Shown here in pieces: positions 1-6,396 of a stretch of DNA of 7,798 bases. A program made the translations under genes and the position numbers. Source of the stretch: Clostridia bacterium (GTDB lineage: Bacteria; Bacillota; Clostridia; UMGS1810); assembly GCA_016293435.1 (NCBI GenBank), contig JAEDEG010000115.1:1-7798 (forward strand), in the 5' to 3' direction. Under the pieces are notes generated by a model. It saw only the letters and a program-made list of their open reading frames with translations, did not search any database and was not told the DNA's origin. Within the stretch, counting starts at the first letter, position 1. Every line of letters begins with the position of its first letter.

Positions 1-52
1 GTTCAATCTCCCACTGAAAACGTTGAATGACGCGGCTTTGCCGCTTATTGAA
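1..52 (+). repeat. 52-bp dispersed repeat, copy A (left side cut by the window edge)
   Basis: These bases are identical to 7501-7552, and the two copies diverge at the next base (A at 53, T at 7553). The segment contains the right arm (CTCCCACTGAAAA, 8-20) of a hairpin whose left arm would lie outside the window, then a second small perfect hairpin GCGGC-TTT-GCCGC at 32-44. It lies in non-coding DNA beyond the 3' end of gpmI. No reading frame with a ribosome binding site crosses it. It is probably a non-coding dispersed repeat of unknown family, either a small non-autonomous mobile element or a structured extragenic palindrome. Its identity to the other copy is certain; its nature is not. Confidence 0.9.
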
Positions 53-81
53 AAGCACCTGATAATAAAGCACCTGATAAT
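52..81. repeat. Perfect 15-bp tandem duplication
   Basis: The unit AAAGCACCTGATAAT occurs twice with no gap (52-66 and 67-81). The second unit supplies most of the left arm of the terminator at 71-111. The first unit is therefore a spare copy of 11 of the 14 arm bases and could pair with the same right arm. The duplication starts at the last base of the repeat at 1-52. It looks like a local slippage duplication of a terminator arm. Confidence 0.9.
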
Positions 82-117
82 TTGCGGTTCATTACTTCAA
101 ATTATCAGGTGTTTTTT
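71..117. terminator. Bidirectional rho-independent terminator at the end of the gpmI operon
   Basis: A perfect 14-bp stem is formed by CACCTGATAATTTG (71-84) and CAAATTATCAGGTG (98-111), with a 13-nt loop. On the plus strand it is followed at once by TTTTTT (112-117), a classic terminator for transcription entering from the left. On the minus strand the stem is followed by CTTTATTAT, a weaker U-rich tail, so it can also end the pgk-tpiA-gpmI transcript, whose last stop codon lies about 40 nt upstream of the hairpin. The stem is A+T-rich but long. Confidence 0.85.
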
Positions 118-151
118 GAAGGTCCACTTTTATTTGATTGGCAGACATTAC

Positions 152-1681
152 TTATTTTTCTATCAGGCTTTCGCCGGTCATTTCATCGGGAATATCTATT
201 CCCATGATGTCGAGCATGGTTGGAGCAAGGTCTGCAAGTCGGCCCGATTTTAGGGCTACATCTCCGATACCCGATATAACAAGGGGCACAACATTTGTGC
301 TGTGAGCAGTAAACACCGACTTGTCGTCAGGGTCAATCATCTGCTCTGCATTACCGTGGTCAGCGGTAATCATTATTACGCCGCCCTTTTCGTTGATTTT
401 ATCATACACCTTGCCAATACATTCGTCTACAGCTTCAACTGCTTTTACAGCTGCATCCATATCGCCGGTGTGACCAACCATATCGCAGTTTGCATAGTTT
501 AAGATGATAACATCATAAGCATCCGAATCAATTGCTTCAAGGAGCTTGTCGGTTACTTCATATGCACTCATTTCGGGCTGCAAATCATAGGTTGCAACCT
601 TGGGTGAATTAACCAGAATACGGTCTTCACCCTCATACACGGTTTCTACACCGCCGTTAAAGAAAAATGTAACGTGAGCATATTTTTCGGTTTCGGCAAT
701 TCTAAGCTGTCTGAGATGGAGCTTGCTGAGAATTTCGCCGAGTGTATTTGAAAGCGACTGAGGCTTATATGCAACGTGCACATTTGGCATGCTTGCGTCA
801 TACTGGGTCATACATACAAAATATGTTTTAAAGAATTTGCGCTCAAATCCGCTAAAGTCGGGGTCTACAATTGTGCGTGTGATTTCTCTTGCACGGTCGG
901 GTCTGAAATTAAAGAACACAACGCTGTCATTTTCTTTAATCACACCGTTTGGCTTGCCGTCGGTTACAATAACTGTAGGAACAACAAATTCATCGGTAAC
1001 ATCGGCATTGTAGGAGTTTTCGATTGCAGTTACCGCACTTTCGCAAAACTCACCCTTGCCGTTTACCATAGCATCATATGCTTTTGCTACTCTTTCCCAA
1101 CGGTTGTCTCTGTCCATGGCATAATATCTGCCCATCACGGTGGCAATCTGCCCATAATTTATGGATCTTATTTTTTCAACAAGCATTTTTGCATAGCTTA
1201 CACCGCTGGTAGGGGACACATCTCTTCCGTCGAGAAAACAGTGCACATATACATTGTTCACATTTTTCTTTTTTGCAAGCTCTATGATTGCAAAAAGGTG
1301 TTTGATGTGACTGTGTACGCCGCCGTCCGAAACCAGTCCCATAACATGAAGATCCGAGCCGTTTTTAATACAGTTATCACATGCGGCAATCATTTCTTCA
1401 TTATTGAAAAAATCACCGTCATCTATAGCTTTTGAAATTCTTGTAAGCTCCTGATATACAATTCTTCCGGCACCGATATTTGTGTGACCAACCTCAGAAT
1501 TTCCCATCTGGCCTTCCGGCAAGCCAACGTCCATTCCGCTTGCATGAATAACTGTCGATGGGTTTGATGACATTATTTCATCCATTCTGGGAGTATTTGC
1601 AGCATACACTGCGTTTCCCTCTTTTAAGTCACTCTTGCCGTAACCGTCGAGTATAGCAAGAAGTACAGGTCTTTTACTCAT
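152..1681 (-). CDS. gpmI: 2,3-bisphosphoglycerate-independent phosphoglycerate mutase (GpmI)
   Basis: GpmI interconverts 3-phosphoglycerate and 2-phosphoglycerate in cytoplasmic glycolysis, using two Mn ions and a phosphoserine intermediate. The 509-residue length fits the family. The N-terminus carries the metal-site aspartate in LDGYG (D12) and the catalytic serine in MGNSEVGH (S62). The inserted transferase domain shows DGGVHSH (119-125), DGRD (151-154), GRYYAMDRD (184-192) and FRPDRAR (259-265). The C-terminal part returns to the alkaline-phosphatase fold with NYANCDMVGHTG (395-406), TADHGN (439-444) and H460, the expected metal ligands. I chose the start at 1681 because GAAAGGA lies 8 nt upstream and MSKRP matches family N-termini; an upstream in-frame ATG at 1702 would add seven unlikely residues. 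It is the last gene of the operon, 21 nt after tpiA. All key residues seem intact. Confidence 0.98.
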   Translation of the reverse strand: MSKRPVLLAILDGYGKSDLKEGNAVYAANTPRMDEIMSSNPSTVIHASGMDVGLPEGQMGNSEVGHTNIGAGRIVYQELTRISKAIDDGDFFNNEEMIAACDNCIKNGSDLHVMGLVSDGGVHSHIKHLFAIIELAKKKNVNNVYVHCFLDGRDVSPTSGVSYAKMLVEKIRSINYGQIATVMGRYYAMDRDNRWERVAKAYDAMVNGKGEFCESAVTAIENSYNADVTDEFVVPTVIVTDGKPNGVIKENDSVVFFNFRPDRAREITRTIVDPDFSGFERKFFKTYFVCMTQYDASMPNVHVAYKPQSLSNTLGEILSKLHLRQLRIAETEKYAHVTFFFNGGVETVYEGEDRILVNSPKVATYDLQPEMSAYEVTDKLLEAIDSDAYDVIILNYANCDMVGHTGDMDAAVKAVEAVDECIGKVYDKINEKGGVIMITADHGNAEQMIDPDDKSVFTAHSTNVVPLVISGIGDVALKSGRLADLAPTMLDIMGIDIPDEMTGESLIEK

Positions 1682-1702
1682 AAAATTCGTCCTTTCAAAC
1701 AA

Positions 1703-2449
1703 TCAGCTGTTTACAATTACAGAGAAGTCATTTGCCTTAAGGCTGGCTCCGCCAACGAGACCGCCGTCGATATCCTCTTTAGCAAAAAGCTCTTTGCTGT
1801 TGCCTGCATTAACACTGCCGCCATATTGAATAATAATCTCGTTTGCCGCTTCATGACCAAATACTTCACAAACGGTATTTCTGATAGCCCTGCATACCTC
1901 CTGAGCCTGATCGCTGGTAGCTGTTTTGCCGGTACCGATAGCCCAGATTGGTTCATATGCAATAATTGTTTTTTTAACTTGATCTTCGGTAAGACCAAGG
2001 AGAGCAATTTTGGTCTGCATACTAACGAGCTCTACAGTGATTCCCTGTTCTCTTTGCTCAAGAGATTCGCCCACGCAGATAATAGGGGTGAGGCCGTGCT
2101 CAAATGCCTTGAGTACTTTTTTGTTAACGGTTTCGTCGGTTTCTGCAAAGTATTGTCTGCGCTCCGAATGACCGATAATAACATACTTTACACCCATTTC
2201 GGTAAGCATGGAGGGAGCAATTTCGCCTGTGTAGGCACCGCTTTCCTCAAAATACATATTCTGTGCGCCAACCTCAATGTCAGAGCCTTTGCAAGCTTCA
2301 ATTGCATTTGCCAAGGATGTATAGGGCACACAAATAATGCACTTGTTTGCAGAGTCTGCAACCAAAGGCTTAAGCTCTGCAATAAGCTCAGTTGTCTGAG
2401 CGGGGGTTTTATTCATTTTCCAGTTTCCTGCAACTACTGTTTGTCTCAT
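1703..2449 (-). CDS. tpiA: Triose-phosphate isomerase (TpiA)
   Basis: TpiA interconverts dihydroxyacetone phosphate and glyceraldehyde 3-phosphate in the cytoplasm. At 248 residues it has the usual size of this single-domain TIM barrel. The active-site residues are all visible: N9 and K11 in GNWKMN, H94 in IIGHSERR, and E166 in AYEPIWAIGTGK, where the residues after the glutamate form the mobile phosphate-gripping loop. The phosphate site continues with YGGSV (209-213) and GGLVGGASL (229-237). The start at 2449 is chosen because MRQTVVAGNWKMN is the canonical N-terminus and GAAAGGAAAG lies just upstream; an in-frame extension to 2506 would run through the intercistronic hairpin and is rejected. 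It sits 62 nt after pgk and 21 nt before gpmI in the same operon. Confidence 0.98.
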   Translation of the reverse strand: MRQTVVAGNWKMNKTPAQTTELIAELKPLVADSANKCIICVPYTSLANAIEACKGSDIEVGAQNMYFEESGAYTGEIAPSMLTEMGVKYVIIGHSERRQYFAETDETVNKKVLKAFEHGLTPIICVGESLEQREQGITVELVSMQTKIALLGLTEDQVKKTIIAYEPIWAIGTGKTATSDQAQEVCRAIRNTVCEVFGHEAANEIIIQYGGSVNAGNSKELFAKEDIDGGLVGGASLKANDFSVIVNS

Positions 2450-2478
2450 TTTTATTCTTTCCTTTCGGTATAAATTAT

Positions 2479-2501
2479 GCGGGAAAGGTGGACTTTCCCG
2501 C
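2479..2501 (-). other. Perfect intercistronic hairpin between pgk and tpiA
   Basis: GCGGGAAAG (2479-2487) and CTTTCCCGC (2493-2501) form a perfect 9-bp stem with a 5-nt loop, 10 nt past the pgk stop codon. In the direction of transcription it is followed by ATAATTTATACC rather than a run of U. A full terminator is therefore unlikely. A role in protecting or processing the pgk 3' end, or partial attenuation before tpiA, is more plausible. The structure is certain from the sequence; the role is inferred. Confidence 0.75.
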
Positions 2502-2511
2502 AGCAATAAAA

Positions 2512-3705
2512 TTATTTATCGTTAAGTGCAACTATGCCGGGGAGATCCTTGCCTTCGAGAAATTCAAGAGATGCTCCGCCACCGGTAGAAATGTGGCTCA
2601 TCTTGTCGCCGAGGCCTGCCTGGTTAACAGCTGCCACACTGTCGCCGCCGCCGATAATTGTTGTAGCATCAATTTCTGAAAGAGCTTTTGCAATTGCATT
2701 TGTTCCCTTTGCAAAGGTAGGCATTTCAAACACACCCATAGGTCCGTTCCATACTACTGTTTTGGCGTCTTTAATTGCATCAATATACAATGCAATTGTT
2801 TTTTCGCCGATATCAAGACCTTCCCAGTCGGGCTCTATGCCGCCTCTGTCAACAGTCTTGTGCTCGGCATCGTTTGAAAATTCCTGAGCAACAACCGTAT
2901 CAACGGGAATAAGGAGCTTAACGCCTTTTGCTTTTGCCTTTTCCATCATTTCTTTTGCATAGTCGATATAGTCAGCTTCAAGAAGTGATTTTCCAACCTC
3001 TTCACCCATAGCCTTCATAAAGGTGTATGCCATACCGCCGCCGATGATAAGAGTATCAACCTTTTCAAGAAGGTTGTTTATAACAGATATTTTGGACGAA
3101 ACCTTAGAACCGCCGAGAATTGCAACGCAAGGTCTTACGGGGTTGTTAACGGCATTACCCAAAAATGCAATTTCTTTTTCAATAAGATAACCGCATACAG
3201 CAGTATCGAGGTATTTTGTCACACCCACATTGGAGCAGTGAGCTCTGTGTGCGGTACCAAATGCATCATTTACAAATATATCTGCCAGTGAAGCAAGCTC
3301 TTGGCTGAAAGAATCGATGTTTTTTGTTTCTTCGGCTCTGTATCTTGTGTTTTCAAGAAGAACAATATCGCCATCCTTCATTTCTGCAACAGCCTTTTTG
3401 GCATTTTCGCCCACAACATTGTCATCAGCTGCAAAAACGATATCCTTGCCAAGCTTTTCGGACAATTTTTTTGCAACGGGAGCAAGTGAAAGCTCAGGCT
3501 TGGGCTCACCCTTTGGTTTTCCCAGATGAGAGCAAAGAATAACCTTTGCATTGTTGTCAATAAGATATTTGATTGTAGGGAGTGCACCGTCAATTCTGGT
3601 TTCGTCGGTAATATTTCTGTTCTCGTCGAGAGGAACGTTAAAATCACACCTTACAAGAACCCTTTTACCGGAAACTTCAATGTCTTCGATAGTCTTTTTG
3701 TTCAT
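2512..3705 (-). CDS. pgk: Phosphoglycerate kinase (Pgk)
   Basis: Pgk transfers the acyl phosphate of 1,3-bisphosphoglycerate to ADP, the first ATP-yielding step of glycolysis, in the cytoplasm. From the chosen start it is 397 residues, typical for bacteria. The N-terminal 3-PG-binding domain shows VLVRCDFNVPLDE (16-28), the basic-patch arginines R37, R121 and R154, and SHLGKPKG (59-66). The nucleotide domain shows GGSKVSSKI (198-206), WNGPMGVFE (319-327), GGGDS (352-356) and STGGGASLEFLEG (373-385). The start at 3705 is preferred over an in-frame GTG at 3714 because the GTG lies inside the Shine-Dalgarno sequence GAGGTGA. It is the first gene of pgk-tpiA-gpmI. Unlike many Bacillota clusters, no gap gene precedes it. 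Confidence 0.98.
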   Translation of the reverse strand: MNKKTIEDIEVSGKRVLVRCDFNVPLDENRNITDETRIDGALPTIKYLIDNNAKVILCSHLGKPKGEPKPELSLAPVAKKLSEKLGKDIVFAADDNVVGENAKKAVAEMKDGDIVLLENTRYRAEETKNIDSFSQELASLADIFVNDAFGTAHRAHCSNVGVTKYLDTAVCGYLIEKEIAFLGNAVNNPVRPCVAILGGSKVSSKISVINNLLEKVDTLIIGGGMAYTFMKAMGEEVGKSLLEADYIDYAKEMMEKAKAKGVKLLIPVDTVVAQEFSNDAEHKTVDRGGIEPDWEGLDIGEKTIALYIDAIKDAKTVVWNGPMGVFEMPTFAKGTNAIAKALSEIDATTIIGGGDSVAAVNQAGLGDKMSHISTGGGASLEFLEGKDLPGIVALNDK

Positions 3706-3710
3706 TTCAT

Positions 3711-3717
3711 TCACCTC
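3711..3717 (-). promoter_or_regulatory. pgk ribosome binding site that decides the start
   Basis: GAGGTGA lies 5 nt before the ATG at 3705. It contains the GTG at 3714-3712 that could be mistaken for the start of a protein three residues longer. Between the site and the true start is a second, out-of-frame ATG (3710) reading ATG-AAA-TGA, a two-codon frame whose stop overlaps the pgk start. Confidence 0.8.
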
Positions 3718-3753
3718 AAATAAAATTAAATTTTTACATATATAAACACAATA

Positions 3754-3782
3754 ATTGTATAATATTTTTTATTGTTTTGCAA
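3754..3782 (-). promoter_or_regulatory. Sigma-A-type promoter for pgk-tpiA-gpmI
   Basis: On the minus strand, TTGCAA (3782-3777) and TACAAT (3759-3754) are separated by exactly 17 nt of A+T-rich DNA. Each hexamer differs from consensus at one or two bases. A start near 3747 would give a leader of roughly 40 nt with no room for a large riboswitch. This supports transcription of the glycolytic operon independently of the trmL operon upstream. Confidence 0.75.
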
Positions 3783-3840
3783 GGGTTTTTTTGACAATTT
3801 ATAAAGATTGTGACATTGATAGATAATTAACAATAATAAA

Positions 3841-3867
3841 CAGACAATTATGTGCAATTATTATCTG
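3841..3867 (-). terminator. Possible terminator after trmL
   Basis: About 21 nt past the trmL stop codon, CAGATAAT (3867-3860) pairs with ATTGTCTG (3848-3841), including one G-T pair, around an 11-nt loop. It is followed in the reading direction by TTTATTATTGTT. The stem is A+T-rich and the tail is interrupted, so termination may be partial and some readthrough into pgk is possible. Confidence 0.45.
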
Positions 3868-3888
3868 CATAATGTAAAATTTTATTAG

Positions 3889-4380
3889 TTACCAGTCATA
3901 TTTGGTGAGGTGTCCTTTGGTTTCAAGATCAAAATAATCGTTTTGTCTCAGTGCTTCGTATATCACAATTGCAACAGAATTTGAGAGGTTAAGGCTTCTT
4001 GCATCACCAATCATTGGTATTCTTATGCAGCTTTCCTTGTTATCTTTAAGCAGCTTTTCGTCAAGTCCTTTTGTTTCTTTTCCGAAAATAATATAATCAC
4101 CGTCTTTATATTTGACGTCGGAGTGTCTGTGTAGGGCTTTGGTTGATGCAAAATAAAAATTACCTTTGTTTTTAGAAAAAAAGTCGTCAATGCTTTCGTA
4201 ATATACAATGTCTAAAAGATGCCAATAATCAAGCCCGGCTCTTTTTAGCTTTTTATCGTCAATTTCAAATCCGAGGGGCTTCACAAGGTGCAGACTCGAG
4301 CCGGTAGCGGCACAGGTTCTTGCAATGTTTCCGGTGTTTTGCGGTATCTCCGGCTCTACCAGCACAATATTAAAACTCAT
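3889..4380 (-). CDS. trmL: tRNA (cytidine/uridine-34 2'-O)-methyltransferase TrmL (YibK type)
   Basis: TrmL is a small SPOUT-class enzyme that uses S-adenosylmethionine to 2'-O-methylate the wobble base of leucine tRNAs. At 163 residues it is a minimal SPOUT domain without the extra RNA-binding part of other SpoU proteins. Motif 1 is visible as PEIPQNTGNIARTCAATG (10-27), followed by LHLVKPLGFE and the KRAGLDYWH block (46-54) characteristic of YibK. Motif 2 is FGKETKGL (99-106). Motif 3 is IPMIGDARSLNLSNSVAIV (121-139), which forms the trefoil-knot cofactor site. AAAGGAGA lies about 11 nt before the ATG. It starts 40 nt after alaT and probably shares its transcript; I see no functional link to alanine metabolism. 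Confidence 0.95.
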   Translation of the reverse strand: MSFNIVLVEPEIPQNTGNIARTCAATGSSLHLVKPLGFEIDDKKLKRAGLDYWHLLDIVYYESIDDFFSKNKGNFYFASTKALHRHSDVKYKDGDYIIFGKETKGLDEKLLKDNKESCIRIPMIGDARSLNLSNSVAIVIYEALRQNDYFDLETKGHLTKYDW

Positions 4381-4420
4381 TTCAGAAAAATCTCCTTTTG
4401 ATGTATGAAAAATTGTGTTT

Positions 4421-5587
4421 TCAAATCGTATCCAAAAAATGCTTTATACGATCCATTGCTGTGTTTATCTGCTCAACGCTGTATGCATACGAAACTCTCA
4501 CATATCCTTCGCCGCAGCTGCCAAATGCCGTTCCCGGAACAAGAGCAACCTTTTCTTTTTTCAAAAGCGTTTCACAAAACTCATCCGATGACATTCCCGT
4601 GCTTTTGATTGACGGAAAAATATAAAAAGCTCCCATAGGTGAAAAGCATGTCAAATTCATTTTGTTAAAGCCATCGGTTATAATTTTTCTTCGGTTGTCA
4701 TATTCACTGACCATCGTTTTTATAGAATCTTCACCGTTTTTGAGTGCTTCAATAGCGGCGTACTGACTGACTGTGGGCGCACTCATTATTGCGTATTGAT
4801 GAACCTTTGTCATAGCTGATGTAATTTTATCGTTGGCAAGTACAAAGCCAAGTCTCCAGCCTGTCATTGCAAATGCTTTTGAAAATCCGTTGACCACAAT
4901 TGTTCGATCCTTCATATCCGGCAGACTCGCAATTGAACAATGCTTTCCGCCATAGGTGAGTTCAGCATATATTTCATCCGACAAAACAAGAATGTTGTGT
5001 TCTTTTGCAATCTTGGCAATAGGGATTAAATCCTCTTTTGTCATTATAGCTCCTGTGGGGTTGTTTGGATATGTCAAAATAAGCATTTTGGTTTTTGATG
5101 TTATTTTACCCAGCAATTCTTCTGCGGTGATTTTAAAGTCATTATCAGCACTTGTCTCAAGCGTAACGGGCACCGCACCGGCAAGTGCGGCACAGGGCTT
5201 GTAACACACAAAGGACGGTTCGGGTATTATAACCTCATCGCCGGGCTCGAGTACGGTTCTCATTGCAAGGTCTATTGCTTCACTTCCTCCAACTGTTACA
5301 AGGACTTCGTTTGGAGAGTAGAAAAGATTAAATTTTTTTACATAATTGCAGATTTCCTCTCTAAGCTTTGGCAAACCGGCGTTGGAGGTATAATATGTTC
5401 TGCCCTTTTCAAGGGAGTATATTGCCTCGTCTCTGATGTGCCACGGAGTTACAAAATCGGGCTCACCGACTCCGAGGGATATTGCATCCTCCATTTTGTT
5501 TACAATATCAAAAAATTTTCGTATTCCCGACGGTTTCATAGAATAAACCTTTTTGTTTATAAAGCTTTCGGGTACAAATGTACTCAT
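4421..5587 (-). CDS. alaT: PLP-dependent class I/II aminotransferase, probable alanine aminotransferase AlaT
   Basis: This is a fold-type I aminotransferase of the aspartate-aminotransferase superfamily, 388 residues, cytoplasmic. Visible features are SLGVGEPDF (37-45), TYYTSNAGLPKLREEI (64-79) for substrate and PLP contacts, YPNNPTG (173-179) with the PLP-ring asparagine, SDEIYAELTY (203-212), the Schiff-base lysine K237 in NGFSKAFAMTGWRLGF, and the carboxylate-binding arginine R364 in GYVRVSYA. No motif is missing. The start overlaps the alaR stop codon by 4 nt (ATGA), suggesting translational coupling. Substrate is inferred: the same Lrp/AsnC-regulator plus aminotransferase pair in Bacillus subtilis (yugG-yugH, alaR-alaT) makes alanine from pyruvate. 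A broader PatA or aspartate-type specificity cannot be excluded, so family membership is far surer than the symbol. Confidence 0.88.
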   Translation of the reverse strand: MSTFVPESFINKKVYSMKPSGIRKFFDIVNKMEDAISLGVGEPDFVTPWHIRDEAIYSLEKGRTYYTSNAGLPKLREEICNYVKKFNLFYSPNEVLVTVGGSEAIDLAMRTVLEPGDEVIIPEPSFVCYKPCAALAGAVPVTLETSADNDFKITAEELLGKITSKTKMLILTYPNNPTGAIMTKEDLIPIAKIAKEHNILVLSDEIYAELTYGGKHCSIASLPDMKDRTIVVNGFSKAFAMTGWRLGFVLANDKITSAMTKVHQYAIMSAPTVSQYAAIEALKNGEDSIKTMVSEYDNRRKIITDGFNKMNLTCFSPMGAFYIFPSIKSTGMSSDEFCETLLKKEKVALVPGTAFGSCGEGYVRVSYAYSVEQINTAMDRIKHFLDTI

Positions 5588-6066
5588 AGAGTAATCACCT
5601 GCCTTGTATCAGCTTCTTCGTCTGCAAATATTATTCCTTCATACTTATATTTTTTTAATACAAAATGTGTACTTGTACTTATTACACAATCCATTGGTGC
5701 CAGTCTGTTTGCCACGAAAAGAGCAACCTCCTTCATGGTTTTTCCTTCAATAATTACAGTCAGGTCAAAGGCACCTGCCATAAGATAAAGGCTTTTTACC
5801 TCAGGAAACTGATAAATTCTTTCGGCAATTCTGTCAAAGCCTTCGCCTCTCTGGGGAGTAACCTTGAGCTCGATAAGCGCTGTGACAAATTCCTTGTCGG
5901 TCTTTTCCCAGTTTATAATGCTTTTGTTACCTAAGATTATTTTTTCGGTTTTCATCTTTTCAATTTGCTCAGCTGCTTCTTCAACAGTCATATTTGATAA
6001 AAGTGCAATTTGTTCTATCGGTAAATTGCAGTTTGATTCCAAAACTTCCAATAATTTCTCGTTCAT
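5584..6066 (-). CDS. alaR: Lrp/AsnC-family transcriptional regulator, probable AlaR
   Basis: This 160-residue protein has the Lrp/AsnC plan: an N-terminal winged helix-turn-helix (about 1-55, including LPIEQIALLSNMTVEEAAEQIEKM) followed by a RAM effector-binding and oligomerisation domain (about 60-140). The RAM signature is LYLMAGAFDLTVIIEGK (93-109), with the GAFD turn at 98-101. Proteins of this family form octamers of dimers and sense amino acids. The helix-turn-helix is somewhat divergent from E. coli Lrp, as in the Bacillota YugG/AlaR branch. GGAGG lies 11 nt before the ATG. It is first in an alaR-alaT-trmL operon and divergent from ddh. A dyad over its own -35 box suggests autoregulation. 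The ligand, perhaps L-alanine, is inferred from the neighbour. Confidence 0.88.
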   Translation of the reverse strand: MNEKLLEVLESNCNLPIEQIALLSNMTVEEAAEQIEKMKTEKIILGNKSIINWEKTDKEFVTALIELKVTPQRGEGFDRIAERIYQFPEVKSLYLMAGAFDLTVIIEGKTMKEVALFVANRLAPMDCVISTSTHFVLKKYKYEGIIFADEEADTRQVITL

Positions 6067-6107
6067 AAAAAATATATCCTCCGGTATAAAATAACTATAT
6101 GCGGTTA

Positions 6108-6136
6108 ATTATACATTATTTTTTGTATAATTACAA
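6108..6136 (-). promoter_or_regulatory. Sigma-A-type promoter for alaR-alaT-trmL
   Basis: On the minus strand, TTGTAA (6136-6131) and a perfect TATAAT (6113-6108) are spaced by 17 nt. The predicted start near 6101 gives a leader of about 35 nt ahead of alaR. Confidence 0.75.
6123..6136. promoter_or_regulatory. Dyad overlapping the alaR -35 box, candidate AlaR operator
   Basis: TTGTA-TAAT-TACAA is a perfect 5-bp dyad with a 4-nt centre that covers the -35 hexamer of the alaR promoter. Lrp/AsnC regulators commonly bind A+T-rich dyads and repress their own promoters, so this is a reasonable autoregulatory site. A related inverted pair, TTATAC (6109-6114) and GTATAA (6125-6130), lies in the same promoter. 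Function is inferred from position only, and such dyads also arise by chance in A+T-rich DNA. Confidence 0.4.
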
Positions 6137-6321
6137 TATTTTTGAATTAATTTATTGAACAAATTAAATATATGAATAAAAATCCCTGCAGATTTTGCCG
6201 GTATACAATAAGAAACGGATTTCAATCGAAAATAACGGAATAATCGGTGGCAAAGCTTCATTCTTAAAAATATTAAGACTCAAAATTTTACAAAAACACG
6301 CATAAATAATTTTCATGTTTA
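6137..6321. other. Central part of the alaR-ddh divergent intergenic region
   Basis: The whole gene-free stretch runs from 6067 to 6396. Its outer parts hold the two divergent promoters. This A+T-rich middle part has no reading frame with a ribosome binding site, no further convincing promoter and no RNA motif I recognise. The only structure I can support is a 6-bp dyad TCTTAA-aaata-TTAAGA at 6262-6278. The octamer CAAAGCTT occurs at 6251-6258 and again at 6346-6353 inside the ddh promoter spacer. Either could be part of a regulator-binding array, but both are short enough to be chance. Confidence 0.5.
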
Positions 6322-6333
6322 TATCATCTGATA
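6322..6333. promoter_or_regulatory. Dyad immediately upstream of the ddh -35 box
   Basis: TATCA-TC-TGATA is a perfect 5-bp dyad that ends one base before the ddh -35 hexamer, a position typical for an activator or upstream-bound regulator. It does not match the dyad at 6123-6136, so a shared regulator is not shown. Confidence 0.35.
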
Positions 6334-6334
6334 A

Positions 6335-6364
6335 TTGACATATGCCAAAGCTTGGGAGTATAAT
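6335..6364 (+). promoter_or_regulatory. Perfect-consensus sigma-A promoter for ddh
   Basis: TTGACA (6335-6340) and TATAAT (6359-6364) are both exact consensus, with an 18-nt spacer that contains an imperfect palindrome CCAAAGCTTGG (6345-6355). Transcription would start near 6371, giving a leader of about 26 nt with AGGAG (6382-6386) 10 nt before the ATG. Such a strong core promoter suggests high basal expression unless repressed. Confidence 0.88.
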
Positions 6365-6396
6365 AAATAAAAAAAGCCGTCAGGAGTGATTAACTA

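Noticed and set aside
23..253. A 76-codon plus-strand frame starting inside the repeat
   Set aside because: No ribosome binding site precedes it. It reads through the repeat, the tandem duplication, the terminator hairpin and the antisense end of gpmI; it is a by-product of these sequences.
776..1435. A 219-codon plus-strand open frame
   Set aside because: It lies wholly antisense to gpmI, whose protein shows complete catalytic motifs. It has no recognisable family features, and such frames arise from codon bias on the opposite strand.
1826..2473. A 215-codon plus-strand open frame
   Set aside because: It is antisense to tpiA, which is intact and clearly recognised, and has no family resemblance of its own.
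3706..3753. Riboswitch or leader RNA ahead of pgk
   Set aside because: The predicted leader is only about 40 nt, A+T-rich, and has no stable stem.
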